Shown piece after piece: positions 47,499 through 56,991 of a stretch of 64,000 bases of DNA (its first letter is position 1; each line of letters begins with the position of its first letter). The notes below the pieces were generated by a model. The model saw only the letters and a program-made list of their open reading frames with translations, searched no databases and was not told where the DNA came from. The DNA is from Marinifilaceae bacterium (GTDB lineage Bacteria > Bacteroidota > Bacteroidia > Bacteroidales > Marinifilaceae). The position numbers and the translations under genes are program-made. The stretch spans positions 62,001-126,000 of the forward strand of contig JAFGYE010000052.1 of assembly GCA_016936255.1 (NCBI GenBank), read 5' to 3'.

Positions 47499-47552
47499 AA
47501 ACCGCCCGTACTTCCGATACTGATATGTGTCGATCGTGAGGCGGTTTTTTTT
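47499..47552 (+). terminator. Terminator after tRNA-Leu
   Basis: AAACCGCC (47499-47506) pairs with GGCGGTTT (47540-47547), with a large 33-nt loop able to fold further, followed by eight T. Ends the tRNA transcript before tig. Confidence 0.8.
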
Positions 47553-47586
47553 CAATTAAAGAGGTTTTATCTATAATAGCTAAAAA

Positions 47587-48936
47587 ATGAACATTACAAA
47601 AACCAATATTGATGATTTAAATGCTGTAATCAAATTACAGATTGTTCAAGAAGATTACGAAACCCGAGTAAACAATGTGTTGAAAGACTATCGTAAAAAA
47701 GCAAATATCAATGGTTTCCGTGCAGGTAAAGTACCTATGGGTGTGATTAAAAAAATGTACGGAACTCCTGTTTTAGCTGATGAAATTAACAAAATTCTTA
47801 GCGAGGAGCTAATGAAGTATATTCGTGAAAATGATTTAAATATCATGGGCGAACCTCTTCCAAATGAAACTGAACAAAAGGAAATCAACTGGGAAAAAGA
47901 CACTAAATTCGAATTCTCTTTTGATATTGCTTTAACTCCTGAATATACACTTAACCTAAGCAAGAAAGATAAAATCGACTTCTTCAAAATTATTGTTGAC
48001 GAGAAAATGATTCAGAGCGGTGTTGATATGCACTCCCGTCGTTTCGGATCAAACAATGCTGCTGAAGTTGTTGAAGAAAAAGAACTTTTGAAAGGTAACT
48101 ACGCTCAGGTTGATGCTGACGGAAAACTAATTGAAGAAGGAATTGTAAGCGAAAATGTTGCCATGTCTTTAGAATACATGAAAGACGAAGACGCTAAAAA
48201 GAAATTTATTGGAGCTAAAAAAGATGATGTAGTAGTTTTCAATCCAGCCAAAGCTTTTGAAAACAAATCAGACATTGCTTCTATGCTAAATATTTCGAAA
48301 GAAGAAGCTGAAACATTAGATTCTGATTTTCAATTTACAATTACCGAAATCACCAAATTTGTTAATGCTGAATTGAATCAGGAATTATTCGATAAAGTAT
48401 TTGGTGAAGGAACTGTATCTTCAGAAGAGGAATTCAAGAATAAAATCAAAGAAGATATCGAAAAGCAATTGGTTAACGACAGCGACTACAAATTCCTGAT
48501 CGATGCCAAAGCCAAATTAGTAAAAAAAGCAAAAATTGAACTCCCTGAAGCATTCTTGAAGCGTTGGATTGTTTCTACAAACAAGGATATGACCGCAGAG
48601 CAGGTTGATACTGATTTTGCAAATTATGCTGACGAATTCAAATGGCAATTGATCAAAAACAGATTGATTCAGGAGAATGATCTGAAAGTTAGCCAGGAAG
48701 AAGTTATGGAATTTGCTAAAAAACAAGCATTAATGCAATTCCAACAATACGGAATGATGGATGTGCCTGAAGAGTACCTTAACAACTACGCTCAGCAAAT
48801 GATGCAAAATCAAGACGAGCAAAGAAAAATTTATGAGCGCAAAGCTGATGATAAAGTTGTTGAATACATCAAAGGAACCGTTAAACTGGAAGAAAAAGAG
48901 ATTTCTACCGAGGATTTCAACAAATTGTTTGAATAA
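47587..48936 (+). CDS. tig: Trigger factor
   Basis: 449 residues. The N-terminal ribosome-binding domain has the GFRAGKVPMGVI signature (GFRxGxxP) near residues 38-49, then a degenerate FKBP-like middle part and a long helical C-terminal chaperone domain. The FKBP part is poorly conserved, as is usual in Bacteroidota. It binds nascent chains at the ribosome exit. Followed by clpP and clpX in the usual tig-clpP-clpX order, but separated by a terminator hairpin. Confidence 0.93.
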   Translation: MNITKTNIDDLNAVIKLQIVQEDYETRVNNVLKDYRKKANINGFRAGKVPMGVIKKMYGTPVLADEINKILSEELMKYIRENDLNIMGEPLPNETEQKEINWEKDTKFEFSFDIALTPEYTLNLSKKDKIDFFKIIVDEKMIQSGVDMHSRRFGSNNAAEVVEEKELLKGNYAQVDADGKLIEEGIVSENVAMSLEYMKDEDAKKKFIGAKKDDVVVFNPAKAFENKSDIASMLNISKEEAETLDSDFQFTITEITKFVNAELNQELFDKVFGEGTVSSEEEFKNKIKEDIEKQLVNDSDYKFLIDAKAKLVKKAKIELPEAFLKRWIVSTNKDMTAEQVDTDFANYADEFKWQLIKNRLIQENDLKVSQEEVMEFAKKQALMQFQQYGMMDVPEEYLNNYAQQMMQNQDEQRKIYERKADDKVVEYIKGTVKLEEKEISTEDFNKLFE

Positions 48937-48960
48937 GTCGAAACGCCTTAATAATACATT

Positions 48961-48991
48961 AAACCACGCTTTAAAAAAGCGTGGTTTTCTT
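48961..48991 (+). terminator. Intrinsic terminator between tig and clpP
   Basis: AAACCACGCTT pairs with AAGCGTGGTTT with a short A-rich loop, followed by TTCTTTTT. Good stem and T-tract. Confidence 0.85.
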
Positions 48992-49085
48992 TTTGGCTTT
49001 TAAAATACAGATTTTGTTAAGCCATTCTTTTCAAATGGTGAAAATTTAACTAATTTAGGTCTACGAAATATAAAATCACTTCGCT

Positions 49086-49760
49086 ATGGTACCAAAAGAT
49101 GAATTCAATAAATTTGCTACAAAGCACATGGGCATAAGCAGCCTAAAATTAGATAGATACACATCAATCCACAACAGCTACATCTCTCCTACTATTATTG
49201 AGGAAAGACAATTAAACGTTGCATCAATGGATGTGTTTTCCCGTCTTATGATGGATCGGATTATCTTCCTTGGCATTCCAATTGATGATTATGTAGCCAA
49301 TATCATTATGGCACAATTGCTGTTTTTAGAATCTACAGATCCGTCGAAAGATATCCAGATCTATTTCAACACTCCTGGAGGTTCAGTTCATGCCGGCTTA
49401 GGAATTTACGATACAATGCAATACATCAAATGCGATGTTGCTACCATTTGTACCGGAATGGCGGCTTCGATGGGAGCTGTATTATTAACTGCAGGAACAA
49501 AAGGTAAACGTTCAGCATTAAAACACTCACGTGTAATGATTCACCAACCAATGGGTGGTGCTCAAGGGCAAGCTTCGGATATCGAAATTACTGCACGCGA
49601 AATTTTAAAATTGAAAAAAGAACTTTATACTATTATTGCTGATCATTCTGGAAATACTTACGAAAAAGTTGAGAAAAACTCCGATCGTGATTATTGGATG
49701 ACAGCCGCGGAAGCAAAGGAGTACGGAATGATTGATGAAGTGCTTATCCGTGAGCAATAA
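49086..49760 (+). CDS. clpP: ATP-dependent Clp protease proteolytic subunit
   Basis: 224 residues. Catalytic triad Ser128 (in GMAASMG), His153 (in MIHQPMG) and Asp202 (in DRDYWM), with the [11 protein letters not shown] oxyanion region. The first ~30 residues would be cut off as a propeptide-like leader. ClpP forms a 14-subunit chamber that works with ClpX (next gene). The 87-bp gap to clpX contains a hairpin with an embedded promoter element. Confidence 0.95.
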   Translation: MVPKDEFNKFATKHMGISSLKLDRYTSIHNSYISPTIIEERQLNVASMDVFSRLMMDRIIFLGIPIDDYVANIIMAQLLFLESTDPSKDIQIYFNTPGGSVHAGLGIYDTMQYIKCDVATICTGMAASMGAVLLTAGTKGKRSALKHSRVMIHQPMGGAQGQASDIEITAREILKLKKELYTIIADHSGNTYEKVEKNSDRDYWMTAAEAKEYGMIDEVLIREQ

Positions 49761-49786
49761 GCTAACTAAATAGAAATCAGAATAAC

Positions 49787-49828
49787 AAAATGCAGAGTTA
49801 AGATTAAAATTCTTAACTTTGCATTTTT
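49787..49828 (+). terminator. Hairpin in the clpP-clpX gap with an internal -7 box
   Basis: AAAATGCA-G-AGTTAAGA (49787-49803) pairs with TCTTAACT-T-TGCATTTT (49811-49827), a 17-bp stem with one G-T pair and a 7-nt loop, followed by T. The right arm also holds TAACTTTG (49814-49821), a match to the -7 consensus, 26 bp before clpX. No good -33 box precedes it. The element may both stop clpP transcripts and start clpX ones. Confidence 0.7.
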
Positions 49829-49847
49829 AGTATAACAAATAAGAAAC

Positions 49848-51062
49848 ATGGATAAATGCTCGTTTTGTGGGAGAGAAAAGAAAGATACTAATCTTCTAAT
49901 TGCCGGAATTAGCGGTCATATTTGCGATAGCTGTATCGAACAAGCCTATGCTATTGTACAGGAAGAATTGAAGAATCGTACTGACATCAACCTAAAAGAG
50001 ATTCAATTACTTAAGCCGACAGAAATTAAGGCATTTCTTGACCAATATGTAATTGGACAAGATGATGCAAAAAAATATCTTGCGGTTGCGGTATATAATC
50101 ATTACAAGAGATTACTTCAGGAAAAAGATGATGAAGATATTGAGATTGAAAAATCGAATATTATTCTTGTTGGAGAAACTGGAACAGGTAAAACCTTATT
50201 GGCTAGAACAATTGCCAAAATGCTTCATGTTCCCTTTACTATTGTGGATGCTACTGTACTAACCGAAGCTGGTTATGTTGGTGAGGATATTGAATCGATC
50301 TTAACAAGACTTCTTCAGGCATCTGATTATGATGTTGTTGCAGCAGAAAAAGGAATTGTATTTATTGATGAAATAGATAAAATTGCCAGAAAAAGCGATA
50401 ATCCTTCCATTACCAGAGATGTTTCGGGTGAAGGTGTTCAGCAAGGCTTACTTAAACTGCTGGAAGGATCGATTGTGAATGTTCCGCCACAAGGAGGAAG
50501 AAAACATCCAGATCAAAAAATGATACCCGTAAATACAAAAAACATCCTATTTATTTGTGGTGGTGCATTTGATGGCATTCAAAGAAAAATTGCGCAGCGA
50601 TTAAATACTCAGATTGTTGGATTCAATGCCAACAAAGAAAAGGAACAGATTGATCAGAATAATTTACTGCAATATATTGCTCCTCAAGATTTGAAATCTT
50701 TTGGTTTGATTCCTGAGATTATTGGTCGTTTACCTGTTCTTACATACTTAGAACCGTTGGACAGAAAAGCATTACGCAACATTCTTACTGAACCAAAAAA
50801 TGCAATCATAAAACAATACACTAAACTATTTAAAATCGACGATATTGAATTAGTATTTGAAGACGATGCATTGGAATATATTGTAGATAAAGCCCTGGAA
50901 TTTAAACTCGGAGCCCGTGGATTAAGATCAATTTGCGAAGCTATCATGATTGATGCCATGTTTGAATTGCCAACAAGCGATCAGAATAAAATTGACATTG
51001 ACAGAAAATACGCAAGTGAAAAACTTGAAAAAATAAACCTCAAGCGTTTAAAAGTCGCATAG
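49848..51062 (+). CDS. clpX: ATP-dependent Clp protease ATP-binding subunit ClpX
   Basis: 404 residues. N-terminal zinc-binding domain with Cys4, Cys7, Cys26 and Cys29, then an AAA+ core: Walker A GETGTGKT (near residue 107), Walker [11 protein letters not shown], the pore loop GYVGED and sensor regions, and the ClpP-docking IGF-like loop ([13 protein letters not shown], where IVGF stands for the usual IGF). It unfolds substrates for ClpP. Ends at a bidirectional terminator. Confidence 0.96.
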   Translation: MDKCSFCGREKKDTNLLIAGISGHICDSCIEQAYAIVQEELKNRTDINLKEIQLLKPTEIKAFLDQYVIGQDDAKKYLAVAVYNHYKRLLQEKDDEDIEIEKSNIILVGETGTGKTLLARTIAKMLHVPFTIVDATVLTEAGYVGEDIESILTRLLQASDYDVVAAEKGIVFIDEIDKIARKSDNPSITRDVSGEGVQQGLLKLLEGSIVNVPPQGGRKHPDQKMIPVNTKNILFICGGAFDGIQRKIAQRLNTQIVGFNANKEKEQIDQNNLLQYIAPQDLKSFGLIPEIIGRLPVLTYLEPLDRKALRNILTEPKNAIIKQYTKLFKIDDIELVFEDDALEYIVDKALEFKLGARGLRSICEAIMIDAMFELPTSDQNKIDIDRKYASEKLEKINLKRLKVA

Positions 51063-51090
51063 AAAAAGCCGGATAATATCCGGCTTTTTT
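51063..51090. terminator. Bidirectional terminator after clpX
   Basis: AAAAAGCCGGATA and TATCCGGCTTTTT form a 13-bp stem immediately after the clpX stop and 3 bp before the stop of the convergent lipoprotein gene. A-run and T-run flank it on either side, so it can serve both genes. Confidence 0.88.
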
Positions 51091-51092
51091 CT

Positions 51093-51944
51093 TTATAGTG
51101 TTATTGTAATATTTGCTCCGAATGCACTTACAGTTGCCTTGGCATCACAATCTGAATCAGGATCTCCGCCTCCAAAATTTACAATTCCATCACCAACATC
51201 GCTTAATGATAAATCGGCCTTCCCGCCTATAATGTTCTTGCACGAATAAGCGTAGACTAAATCACTGTTGCTTTCCAATGCAAACGAAACTCCATCAGGA
51301 GTTTCCCCCAATAGATTCGTTGTAAATTTAAAAACATCATCAATATAGGCAGACTCACCTTCCTCGCTCTTTAAAAAAGTGTAAACATTACTTATACTAG
51401 ATACTGAGACCGTATAAACCATTTCTTCGGTTCCGCTAATTAAAAATTCAGCATTCTCCATAGTCATGGAAAAATCATCACCAGCGGTTTCACCGGTAAT
51501 CTGAAATTCAATTGTTCCAGTTATGGAATATCCGTAAGATGAGAAATCTTTTAATCGAATATCAAATGATTCCAATTTTTCATCTTTTGGATCTACAATT
51601 ACTTTCCCTTTAAAAGCGGCACCATTCGACAAACATGTTGATGTTCCATAATCCAGTACAATTGAATCAAGCACAAAAGTCTCTGCATTTCGATGAACTG
51701 AAACCTTCAAGCATTTAGCCACATTTGTTACGATCGAATCTCCTTTAAATTCTAATTTATGCATCGCGATGCCATTCACATCCATCGCTAAATCGTTAAA
51801 TATATTTTCTATTTGCAGAGTAAGCTCAGCAGGAACAGAGAATACATCCAGAATAATATCTTCAGGATCAGATCCCGTTGAACATGAATTTACTGTAAAT
51901 AATATGCTGACAGATATTATAAAACCTGAAATTAAACGCCTCAT
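51093..51944 (-). CDS. Lipoprotein, paralogue of the 9235-10107 lipoprotein
   Basis: 283 residues. Signal peptide with lipobox VNSC (Cys21), then an acidic stretch. It shares with the 9235-10107 protein the blocks DSIVLDYGTSTC (matching ISINYGSSN), the GTIEFQITG stretch, SCKNIIGGKADL, and the terminal GDxxSDCDAKATV (matching GDRMCDNKGYY). Such C-x-x-I-x-G and CDxKA ends are common in Bacteroidota lipoproteins of unknown role. Lies 8 bp after folA, so it is probably the last gene of the GATE-thyA-folA transcript. Confidence 0.72.
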   Translation of the reverse strand: MRRLISGFIISVSILFTVNSCSTGSDPEDIILDVFSVPAELTLQIENIFNDLAMDVNGIAMHKLEFKGDSIVTNVAKCLKVSVHRNAETFVLDSIVLDYGTSTCLSNGAAFKGKVIVDPKDEKLESFDIRLKDFSSYGYSITGTIEFQITGETAGDDFSMTMENAEFLISGTEEMVYTVSVSSISNVYTFLKSEEGESAYIDDVFKFTTNLLGETPDGVSFALESNSDLVYAYSCKNIIGGKADLSLSDVGDGIVNFGGGDPDSDCDAKATVSAFGANITITL

Positions 51945-51952
51945 ATTTATTC

Positions 51953-52438
51953 TTATTTTCTTATATAATCGATAAATGAATAAGGAACTTCATTTTTTTC
52001 ATCCGGCAGACAATCCTCTCTGCTGACTGATTTCCATTCTTTTAAATCCAGAACCGGAAAAAAAGTATCTCCTTCAAAATCCTTATGAACTTTTGTGTAA
52101 TATATCTTATTGGCCTTAACCAAGGCTTCTTTATAAATAGTTCCTCCGCCAATAATAAAAACTTCCTCCTGATCCGAAAATCTCTCAAGAGCTTTCTCTA
52201 AGGAATTAACCACAATGCACCCTTCTGCCACATAATCCCCCTGACGGGTTATAATTACAGAAGTTCGATTTGGCAATGGTTTCCCTATTGATTCAAACGT
52301 TTTTCTCCCCATAATAATGGTATGCCCTGTTGTTAAAGCTTTAAACCTTTTTAAATCGGCAGACAGCTTCCATATTAACTGATTATCTTTTCCGATTACC
52401 TGATTTCGGGAAACGGCAACAATAATGGATACATTCAT
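51953..52438 (-). CDS. folA: Dihydrofolate reductase
   Basis: 161 residues. N-terminal SIIVAVSRNQVIGKDNQLIW with the active-site region, the LKRFKALTTGHTIIMGRKTFESIGKPLPNR core and the VFIIGGGTIYKEAL block are all DHFR. It regenerates tetrahydrofolate consumed by ThyA, whose gene lies 11 bp upstream. Confidence 0.95.
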   Translation of the reverse strand: MNVSIIVAVSRNQVIGKDNQLIWKLSADLKRFKALTTGHTIIMGRKTFESIGKPLPNRTSVIITRQGDYVAEGCIVVNSLEKALERFSDQEEVFIIGGGTIYKEALVKANKIYYTKVHKDFEGDTFFPVLDLKEWKSVSREDCLPDEKNEVPYSFIDYIRK

Positions 52439-52449
52439 AATGTTTAGCT

Positions 52450-53244
52450 TTAGATGGAAATTGCTCCTTTAATATGAGGATGTGGATCGTAGTTTTCCAA
52501 ACTAAAATCCTCAAATTTAAAATCGAATATACTTTTAACTTCAGGATTAATTTTTAATACCGGAAGTTCTTTCGGCTCTCTTGTCAATTGTAATTTTACC
52601 TGATCCATATGATTCATGTAAATATGAGCATCTCCTAAAGTATGCACAAATTCGCCAGGTTCCAAATCGCACACCTGAGCCATCATCATCGTTAAAATAG
52701 CATAGGAAGCAATATTAAACGGAACGCCCAAAAATATATCTGCACTGCGCTGATACAACTGACAGGAAAGTTTACCATTGGCTACATAAAACTGAAAAAG
52801 TGCGTGACATGGAGGCAAAGCCATATTTTCAATATCTGCTGGATTCCATGCACTTACAATTAACCTTCTTGAATCGGGATTATTTTTAATATCATGCACC
52901 ACTTGCGTGATCTGATCTATTGATTCTCCATTGCTTTTTGGCCATGATCTCCACTGGTATCCGTAAACATGTCCTAAATCACCATTTTCATCAGCCCATT
53001 CGTTCCAAATTCTAACGCCATTGTCCTGAAGATATTTCACATTGGTATCTCCATCTAAAAACCAAAGCAATTCGTGAATTATTGATTTTAAATGAAGCTT
53101 CTTCGTAGTTAACAGAGGAAATCCTTTGGATAAATCGAAGCGCATTTGATGACCAAAAACACTTACGGTTCCGGTTCCGGTTCGATCTTCCTTCTTATTC
53201 CCTTCTTCGAGAACTCTTTCTAATAAGTGAAGATATTGTTGCAT
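52450..53244 (-). CDS. thyA: Thymidylate synthase
   Basis: 264 residues, the same length as E. coli ThyA. The catalytic Cys146 lies in [11 protein letters not shown], and the RTGTG phosphate loop (residues 21-25), [10 protein letters not shown] and [11 protein letters not shown] blocks are present. It methylates dUMP to dTMP using methylene-tetrahydrofolate. Stands between a GATE-domain membrane protein (16 bp upstream) and folA (11 bp downstream). Confidence 0.96.
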   Translation of the reverse strand: MQQYLHLLERVLEEGNKKEDRTGTGTVSVFGHQMRFDLSKGFPLLTTKKLHLKSIIHELLWFLDGDTNVKYLQDNGVRIWNEWADENGDLGHVYGYQWRSWPKSNGESIDQITQVVHDIKNNPDSRRLIVSAWNPADIENMALPPCHALFQFYVANGKLSCQLYQRSADIFLGVPFNIASYAILTMMMAQVCDLEPGEFVHTLGDAHIYMNHMDQVKLQLTREPKELPVLKINPEVKSIFDFKFEDFSLENYDPHPHIKGAISI

Positions 53245-53260
53245 AACTAATTGTCAAAAT

Positions 53261-54238
53261 TTAATTTTTAAAGATAAAACTATTTAAGGACTTCCTTATA
53301 AATAGTTCGAAACGATATAACCACACCACAATAATTCCTAAAAAAACACGAGGAATAATCAACCAGCCCAGAGGCACACCAATAGCTGCAAATAATAGCG
53401 GGTCTTCTAATTGTGAATGGGATACAGCGATGTGATGATTTAATAAATCAGCTTCTGATTTTGTCATTTGTCCCTTTTCAACTTGTTCTATCATGATGGC
53501 TGAACCATATGCCAAACCCAAAGTATTAGCAACTATCCATGAAAAGGATGTGGAATCGGGCAGTCCCATTATTGACTGAAAAGGAGCCAACATTCGCGAC
53601 AGCCATTTTATAATCCCAAAAACTTCCATAATTCGCTGTAAGATCATCAACAAGGTAATCAGAATTATCACTTTTAAACTTAAGACCCCCGAAGACCAAA
53701 GCCAGGCTGTAAACATTGAATTAAACGCTTCTTGCTGTACAAGAACGCCAGCCTGAGCATGAAATGAATCTGCCGGCAAAGCCCAATTTAAAAACAGCCC
53801 AAGCACAAAACTTCCTGTCAATCTTAGAATTATCATTCGAAACATCGACGATCCTGTTTTTTTTAAAACCGCGGTCTCAATTATAAAACCGTGAGCCACC
53901 AAACACATTGCGGCTAATATTGTAACCACCCGCCCCTCCAGCTCCAAACTGGTAATTACAGCAATCGCAGTATAAATATTCGTAAAAATACTGGTTAGCA
54001 AAACAAATGCCGATTCTCCCGGCAAGCCCATGTACTCAAATGCAGGCTCCAAATAACCCGAAACCAAAGCCAATAGTCCCGTGTAGTTGAGTAATAACAC
54101 ACCAAAAGAAACTGGTATCATAATACTCAAAAGCCATTTAGATGTGGAATAGGCTTTGGGAATAGATTCCCAAACAGCAGCAATAACTTTAGCTTTTGAT
54201 GACTGATTTTTAGTTTGAACTGAACTTTCCTGAAACAT
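53261..54238 (-). CDS. Nucleoside-recognition (GATE) domain membrane protein
   Basis: 325 residues, about 8-9 membrane segments in two halves. The segments GLPGESAFVLLTSIFTNIYTAIAV (split over the gate), PDSTSFSWIVANTLGLAYGSAIMIE and HHIAVSHSQLEDPLLF match the nucleoside-recognition/GATE domain of SpmA/SpmB- and NupX-related proteins. Placement 16 bp before thyA hints at transport of a nucleoside or related molecule, but this is inference. Confidence 0.78.
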   Translation of the reverse strand: MFQESSVQTKNQSSKAKVIAAVWESIPKAYSTSKWLLSIMIPVSFGVLLLNYTGLLALVSGYLEPAFEYMGLPGESAFVLLTSIFTNIYTAIAVITSLELEGRVVTILAAMCLVAHGFIIETAVLKKTGSSMFRMIILRLTGSFVLGLFLNWALPADSFHAQAGVLVQQEAFNSMFTAWLWSSGVLSLKVIILITLLMILQRIMEVFGIIKWLSRMLAPFQSIMGLPDSTSFSWIVANTLGLAYGSAIMIEQVEKGQMTKSEADLLNHHIAVSHSQLEDPLLFAAIGVPLGWLIIPRVFLGIIVVWLYRFELFIRKSLNSFIFKN

Positions 54239-54566
54239 TTACATTCAACTTGAGTGAAGTACAAAAATACTTTTTTCAATCAATTTATAGGTCTTCCTCC
54301 ACATATACATTTACCAAATTAGTTCGCTAAAAAAAAAACGCTCTATATAGAATGTTTTCATATCACTTGTAATTGTCATAAAAAGACAATGTCGATGTTT
54401 TAAGAATCTATTTTTTTAGTTAGTTTTGACACTTCTGATTTTCAAAAGAGTAAAGATTTCAATCTTTATTAATAAATCCTCGAACGAATTTCAAATTGAA
54501 ACTACGAAAACAACCAATAACTAGTAAGACATTGCAAATACTAATCTATTTTTTAAAAACATCGTT
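54239..54566. other. Divergent spacer with weak promoter-like elements
   Basis: About 330 bp, AT-rich, no gene. TATTTTTG reads on the minus strand at 54269-54262, a -7 match for the GATE-thyA-folA transcript about 25 bp from its ATG. TTTTGAC at 54423-54429 may be part of a -33 box on the plus strand, without a clean -7. Confidence 0.4.
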
Positions 54567-55823
54567 ATGGGCATAAAAAATCGTCTGATAGTAATGAACT
54601 TCCTGCAATTTTTTGTTTGGGGAGCCTGGTTGATAACAATAGCAAATTATTGGTTTGGAACAAAACATTGGTCACCAACAGAGTTTGGTGCTGTTTTCTC
54701 AACGATGGGAATTTCCTCCTTATTTATGCCAACACTAACTGGCATTATTGCTGATCGCTGGATTAATGCAGAAAAGTTATACGGTATTCTTCATTTATTT
54801 GGGGGGATTGCGCTAGCCACATTACCGTTCGTTGACGATCCAACTGTATTTATTTCGGTTGTTTTAGTGGCGATGATTTGTTATATGCCAACCATCGCTT
54901 TAATGAATTCTATTTCTTATACGATACTGAAAAATAACAACTACGATGTAATCAAGGTTTTTCCTCCTATTCGAGTTTGGGGAACTATAGGTTTCATTGT
55001 AGCTATGTGGGTAACCAATTTAAGCGGATTTAAAGCTACGCATCATCAATTCTACATTGCTGCATTCGCCGCGGTAGTTTTAGCAGTATATTCGTTCACA
55101 ATGCCACAATGCAAACCTCAAAACCAAGGTGCAAGTGGCGCTTCTCTAACGGAAACATTAGGATTAAATGCCTTTAAGTTATTTAAGAATTCCAAAATGG
55201 CTATGTTCTTTATCTTCTCAATGTTTTTGGGAGCCGCTTTGCAATTAACCAACATGTACGGGGATCGATTTCTTTCGGAATTTGTAGAGATACCGCAATA
55301 TGCCGATTCTTTTGTAGTTCGCTACTCCACAATCATCATGTCTATTTCTCAAATATCAGAAACGCTGTTTATTCTTGCTATTCCATTCTTCTTAAAGAGA
55401 TTTGGAATTAAGCAAGTTATGCTAATCTCAATGGGGGCTTGGGTTCTGCGCTTTGCATTATTTGCCTATGGCGACCCAGAGGGTGGACTTTGGATGATTA
55501 TTCTTTCGTGTATTGTTTACGGTATGGCATTCGATTTCTTCAATATTTCTGGTTCTTTATTTGTAGAAACACAATGTGATGCAAGTACACGAGCCAGTGC
55601 TCAAGGTCTATTCATGATGATGACCAATGGATTTGGAGCTATTCTAGGTTCTTGGTTAAGTGGTCTTATTATTAGTGTATTTTTTACTGATGACCAAGGT
55701 GGTTTTATGTGGATGAATATTTGGAATTCATTTGCGATCTATTCATTAGTGATAACAATATTCTTTGCAATTCTATTTAAACACAAGCACGATCCAAAAC
55801 AACTTGCCGGATTTAACCACTAA
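54567..55823 (+). CDS. NupG/XapB-family nucleoside permease (MFS)
   Basis: 418 residues, 12 membrane segments. N-terminal RLIVMNFLQFFVWGAWLITIANYW, then IRVWGTIGFIVAMW and the C-terminal ASAQGLFMMMTNGFGAILGS, are typical of nucleoside:H+ symporters. Imports nucleosides; exact range unknown. Lies back to back with the GATE-domain gene. Ends at a strong terminator. Confidence 0.85.
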   Translation: MGIKNRLIVMNFLQFFVWGAWLITIANYWFGTKHWSPTEFGAVFSTMGISSLFMPTLTGIIADRWINAEKLYGILHLFGGIALATLPFVDDPTVFISVVLVAMICYMPTIALMNSISYTILKNNNYDVIKVFPPIRVWGTIGFIVAMWVTNLSGFKATHHQFYIAAFAAVVLAVYSFTMPQCKPQNQGASGASLTETLGLNAFKLFKNSKMAMFFIFSMFLGAALQLTNMYGDRFLSEFVEIPQYADSFVVRYSTIIMSISQISETLFILAIPFFLKRFGIKQVMLISMGAWVLRFALFAYGDPEGGLWMIILSCIVYGMAFDFFNISGSLFVETQCDASTRASAQGLFMMMTNGFGAILGSWLSGLIISVFFTDDQGGFMWMNIWNSFAIYSLVITIFFAILFKHKHDPKQLAGFNH

Positions 55824-55840
55824 ACAAGTTTACATCAACA

Positions 55841-55870
55841 AAAATGGCAAGTTTTCACTTGCCATTTTTT
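55841..55870 (+). terminator. Intrinsic terminator after the nucleoside permease
   Basis: AAAATGGCAAGT pairs with ACTTGCCATTTT, a 12-bp stem with a 4-nt loop, then TT. A-run on the left allows use by the convergent gene too. Confidence 0.87.
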
Positions 55871-55898
55871 ATGATTAAATAATACTTTGCATTTTCTC

Positions 55899-56507
55899 CT
55901 AAACTGATTCTCCCCGACGATCAATTTCATCACGAATCAGTGATGCACGTTCGTAGTCCTCATCACGAACAGCATCTTCAAGCATCCCTCTAAGCTGTGA
56001 TAAAGAATATTCGGTAAATTGACTCCTCCTCTTCTCCGGCTTAGGAACCTCGGGGTCTGTTTGTCCGGCAATCATCGATTCTTCAGCTTCTCCCTCAATA
56101 CTTAAGACGATTCCTGCTTTCTCAATTATTTCTTCTGTTGTGAATATTGGACATTTAAAACGCAGAGCGATGGCAACAGCATCTGATGTGCGGGAATCTA
56201 TCCGAATACGACTTAACCCTTTTTCGCAAATCAACTCTGAGTAAAAAATTCCCTCTTCCAGCCGATAAATATTTACCTCAACAACATTCACTGCAAAGGC
56301 CTCGGCAAAACTCTTAAAAAGATCATGAGTTAAGGGCCGTGGAGGCTCCAATTCCTCCAATTGTATAGCAATTGACTGAGCCTCAACACCACCTATAATT
56401 ATAGGAATCCTTCGGTCTCCATCTTCTTCAGACAATACAAGTGCGTAGGCTCCCGTTTGAGTCTGACTATACGACAATCCTAAAACGTTAAGTTTTATCT
56501 TCCCCAT
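55899..56507 (-). CDS. Bifunctional nuclease family protein with UvrB/UvrC motif
   Basis: 202 residues from the ATG at 56507, chosen for its strong AGGAG ribosome site; an upstream TTG at 56534 lacks one. The N-terminal ~135 residues are the BFN/DUF151 domain (LVLSEEDGDRRIPIIIGGVEAQSIAIQ, in parts). The C-terminus (LRGMLEDAVRDEDYERASLIRDEI, in parts; residues ~165-200) is a UVR motif, as in UvrB and ClpC. DUF151 was shown to be a nuclease in plants, but a nuclease role in bacteria is not established. Confidence 0.86.
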   Translation of the reverse strand: MGKIKLNVLGLSYSQTQTGAYALVLSEEDGDRRIPIIIGGVEAQSIAIQLEELEPPRPLTHDLFKSFAEAFAVNVVEVNIYRLEEGIFYSELICEKGLSRIRIDSRTSDAVAIALRFKCPIFTTEEIIEKAGIVLSIEGEAEESMIAGQTDPEVPKPEKRRSQFTEYSLSQLRGMLEDAVRDEDYERASLIRDEIDRRGESV

Positions 56508-56538
56508 AAAAACTCCTCTTTTTTCACCAATCAATTAA

Positions 56539-56546
56539 CAAATATA
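56539..56546 (-). promoter_or_regulatory. -7 box for the bifunctional nuclease gene
   Basis: TATATTTG on the minus strand, 31 bp before the ATG at 56507; no clear -33 box. Confidence 0.5.
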
Positions 56547-56866
56547 AGAATTGTTTTTAATTGACTATTAACAATAAACCGAGGTTATTTCTCAAATTTA
56601 CCCCCACTTACTGATTTACTTCTATTTACAGAATCAATTTGTCTGCAAACTATTAAATAAGCATCCGAAAATTCATTTTTACCAATCGTAAAAATATCAT
56701 ATATTGATTTTCTAAATCTTATCTATGAAGATACATATTATAGCCAAGGAAATCCAAAACTAGCCATGGAAACTTATCGACTTGAATTTTTTTTTGTGAA
56801 ATCAATCCAAATAACATTCAAATCGAAAAAAAAAGAGTCAAAACAATTCATTTACAAGAGTAAAAC

Positions 56867-56897
56867 TTTGTTTATCAATTATTCTTTTTTATTTTTG
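56867..56897 (+). promoter_or_regulatory. Promoter of rplU-rpmA
   Basis: TTTG (56867-56870), 19-bp spacer, TATTTTTG (56890-56897): full match to the Bacteroidota consensus. Transcription should begin near 56903. The stretch 56547-56866 before it shows no gene. Confidence 0.8.
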
Positions 56898-56902
56898 CAA
56901 TC

Positions 56903-56991
56903 CGAAATAAAATTCTTTGGGGGTTCACCAAGAGGTAAATTTAATGTTTAAAATGACCCACCCTCAGGAACAAACCGTAAAATTAGAAATA
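56903..56991 (+). promoter_or_regulatory. Leader of the rplU-rpmA transcript
   Basis: About 90 nt between the inferred transcription start and the rplU ATG. It contains GGGGGTTC (56919-56926) and GACCCACCC (56955-56963), which could pair. Ribosomal-protein leaders are often autoregulatory, but here this is only a suggestion. Confidence 0.35.

Noticed and set aside
56917-56991. N-terminal extension of L21
   Set aside because: Known L21 proteins begin at MYxIVE; the extension is the RNA leader read as protein.
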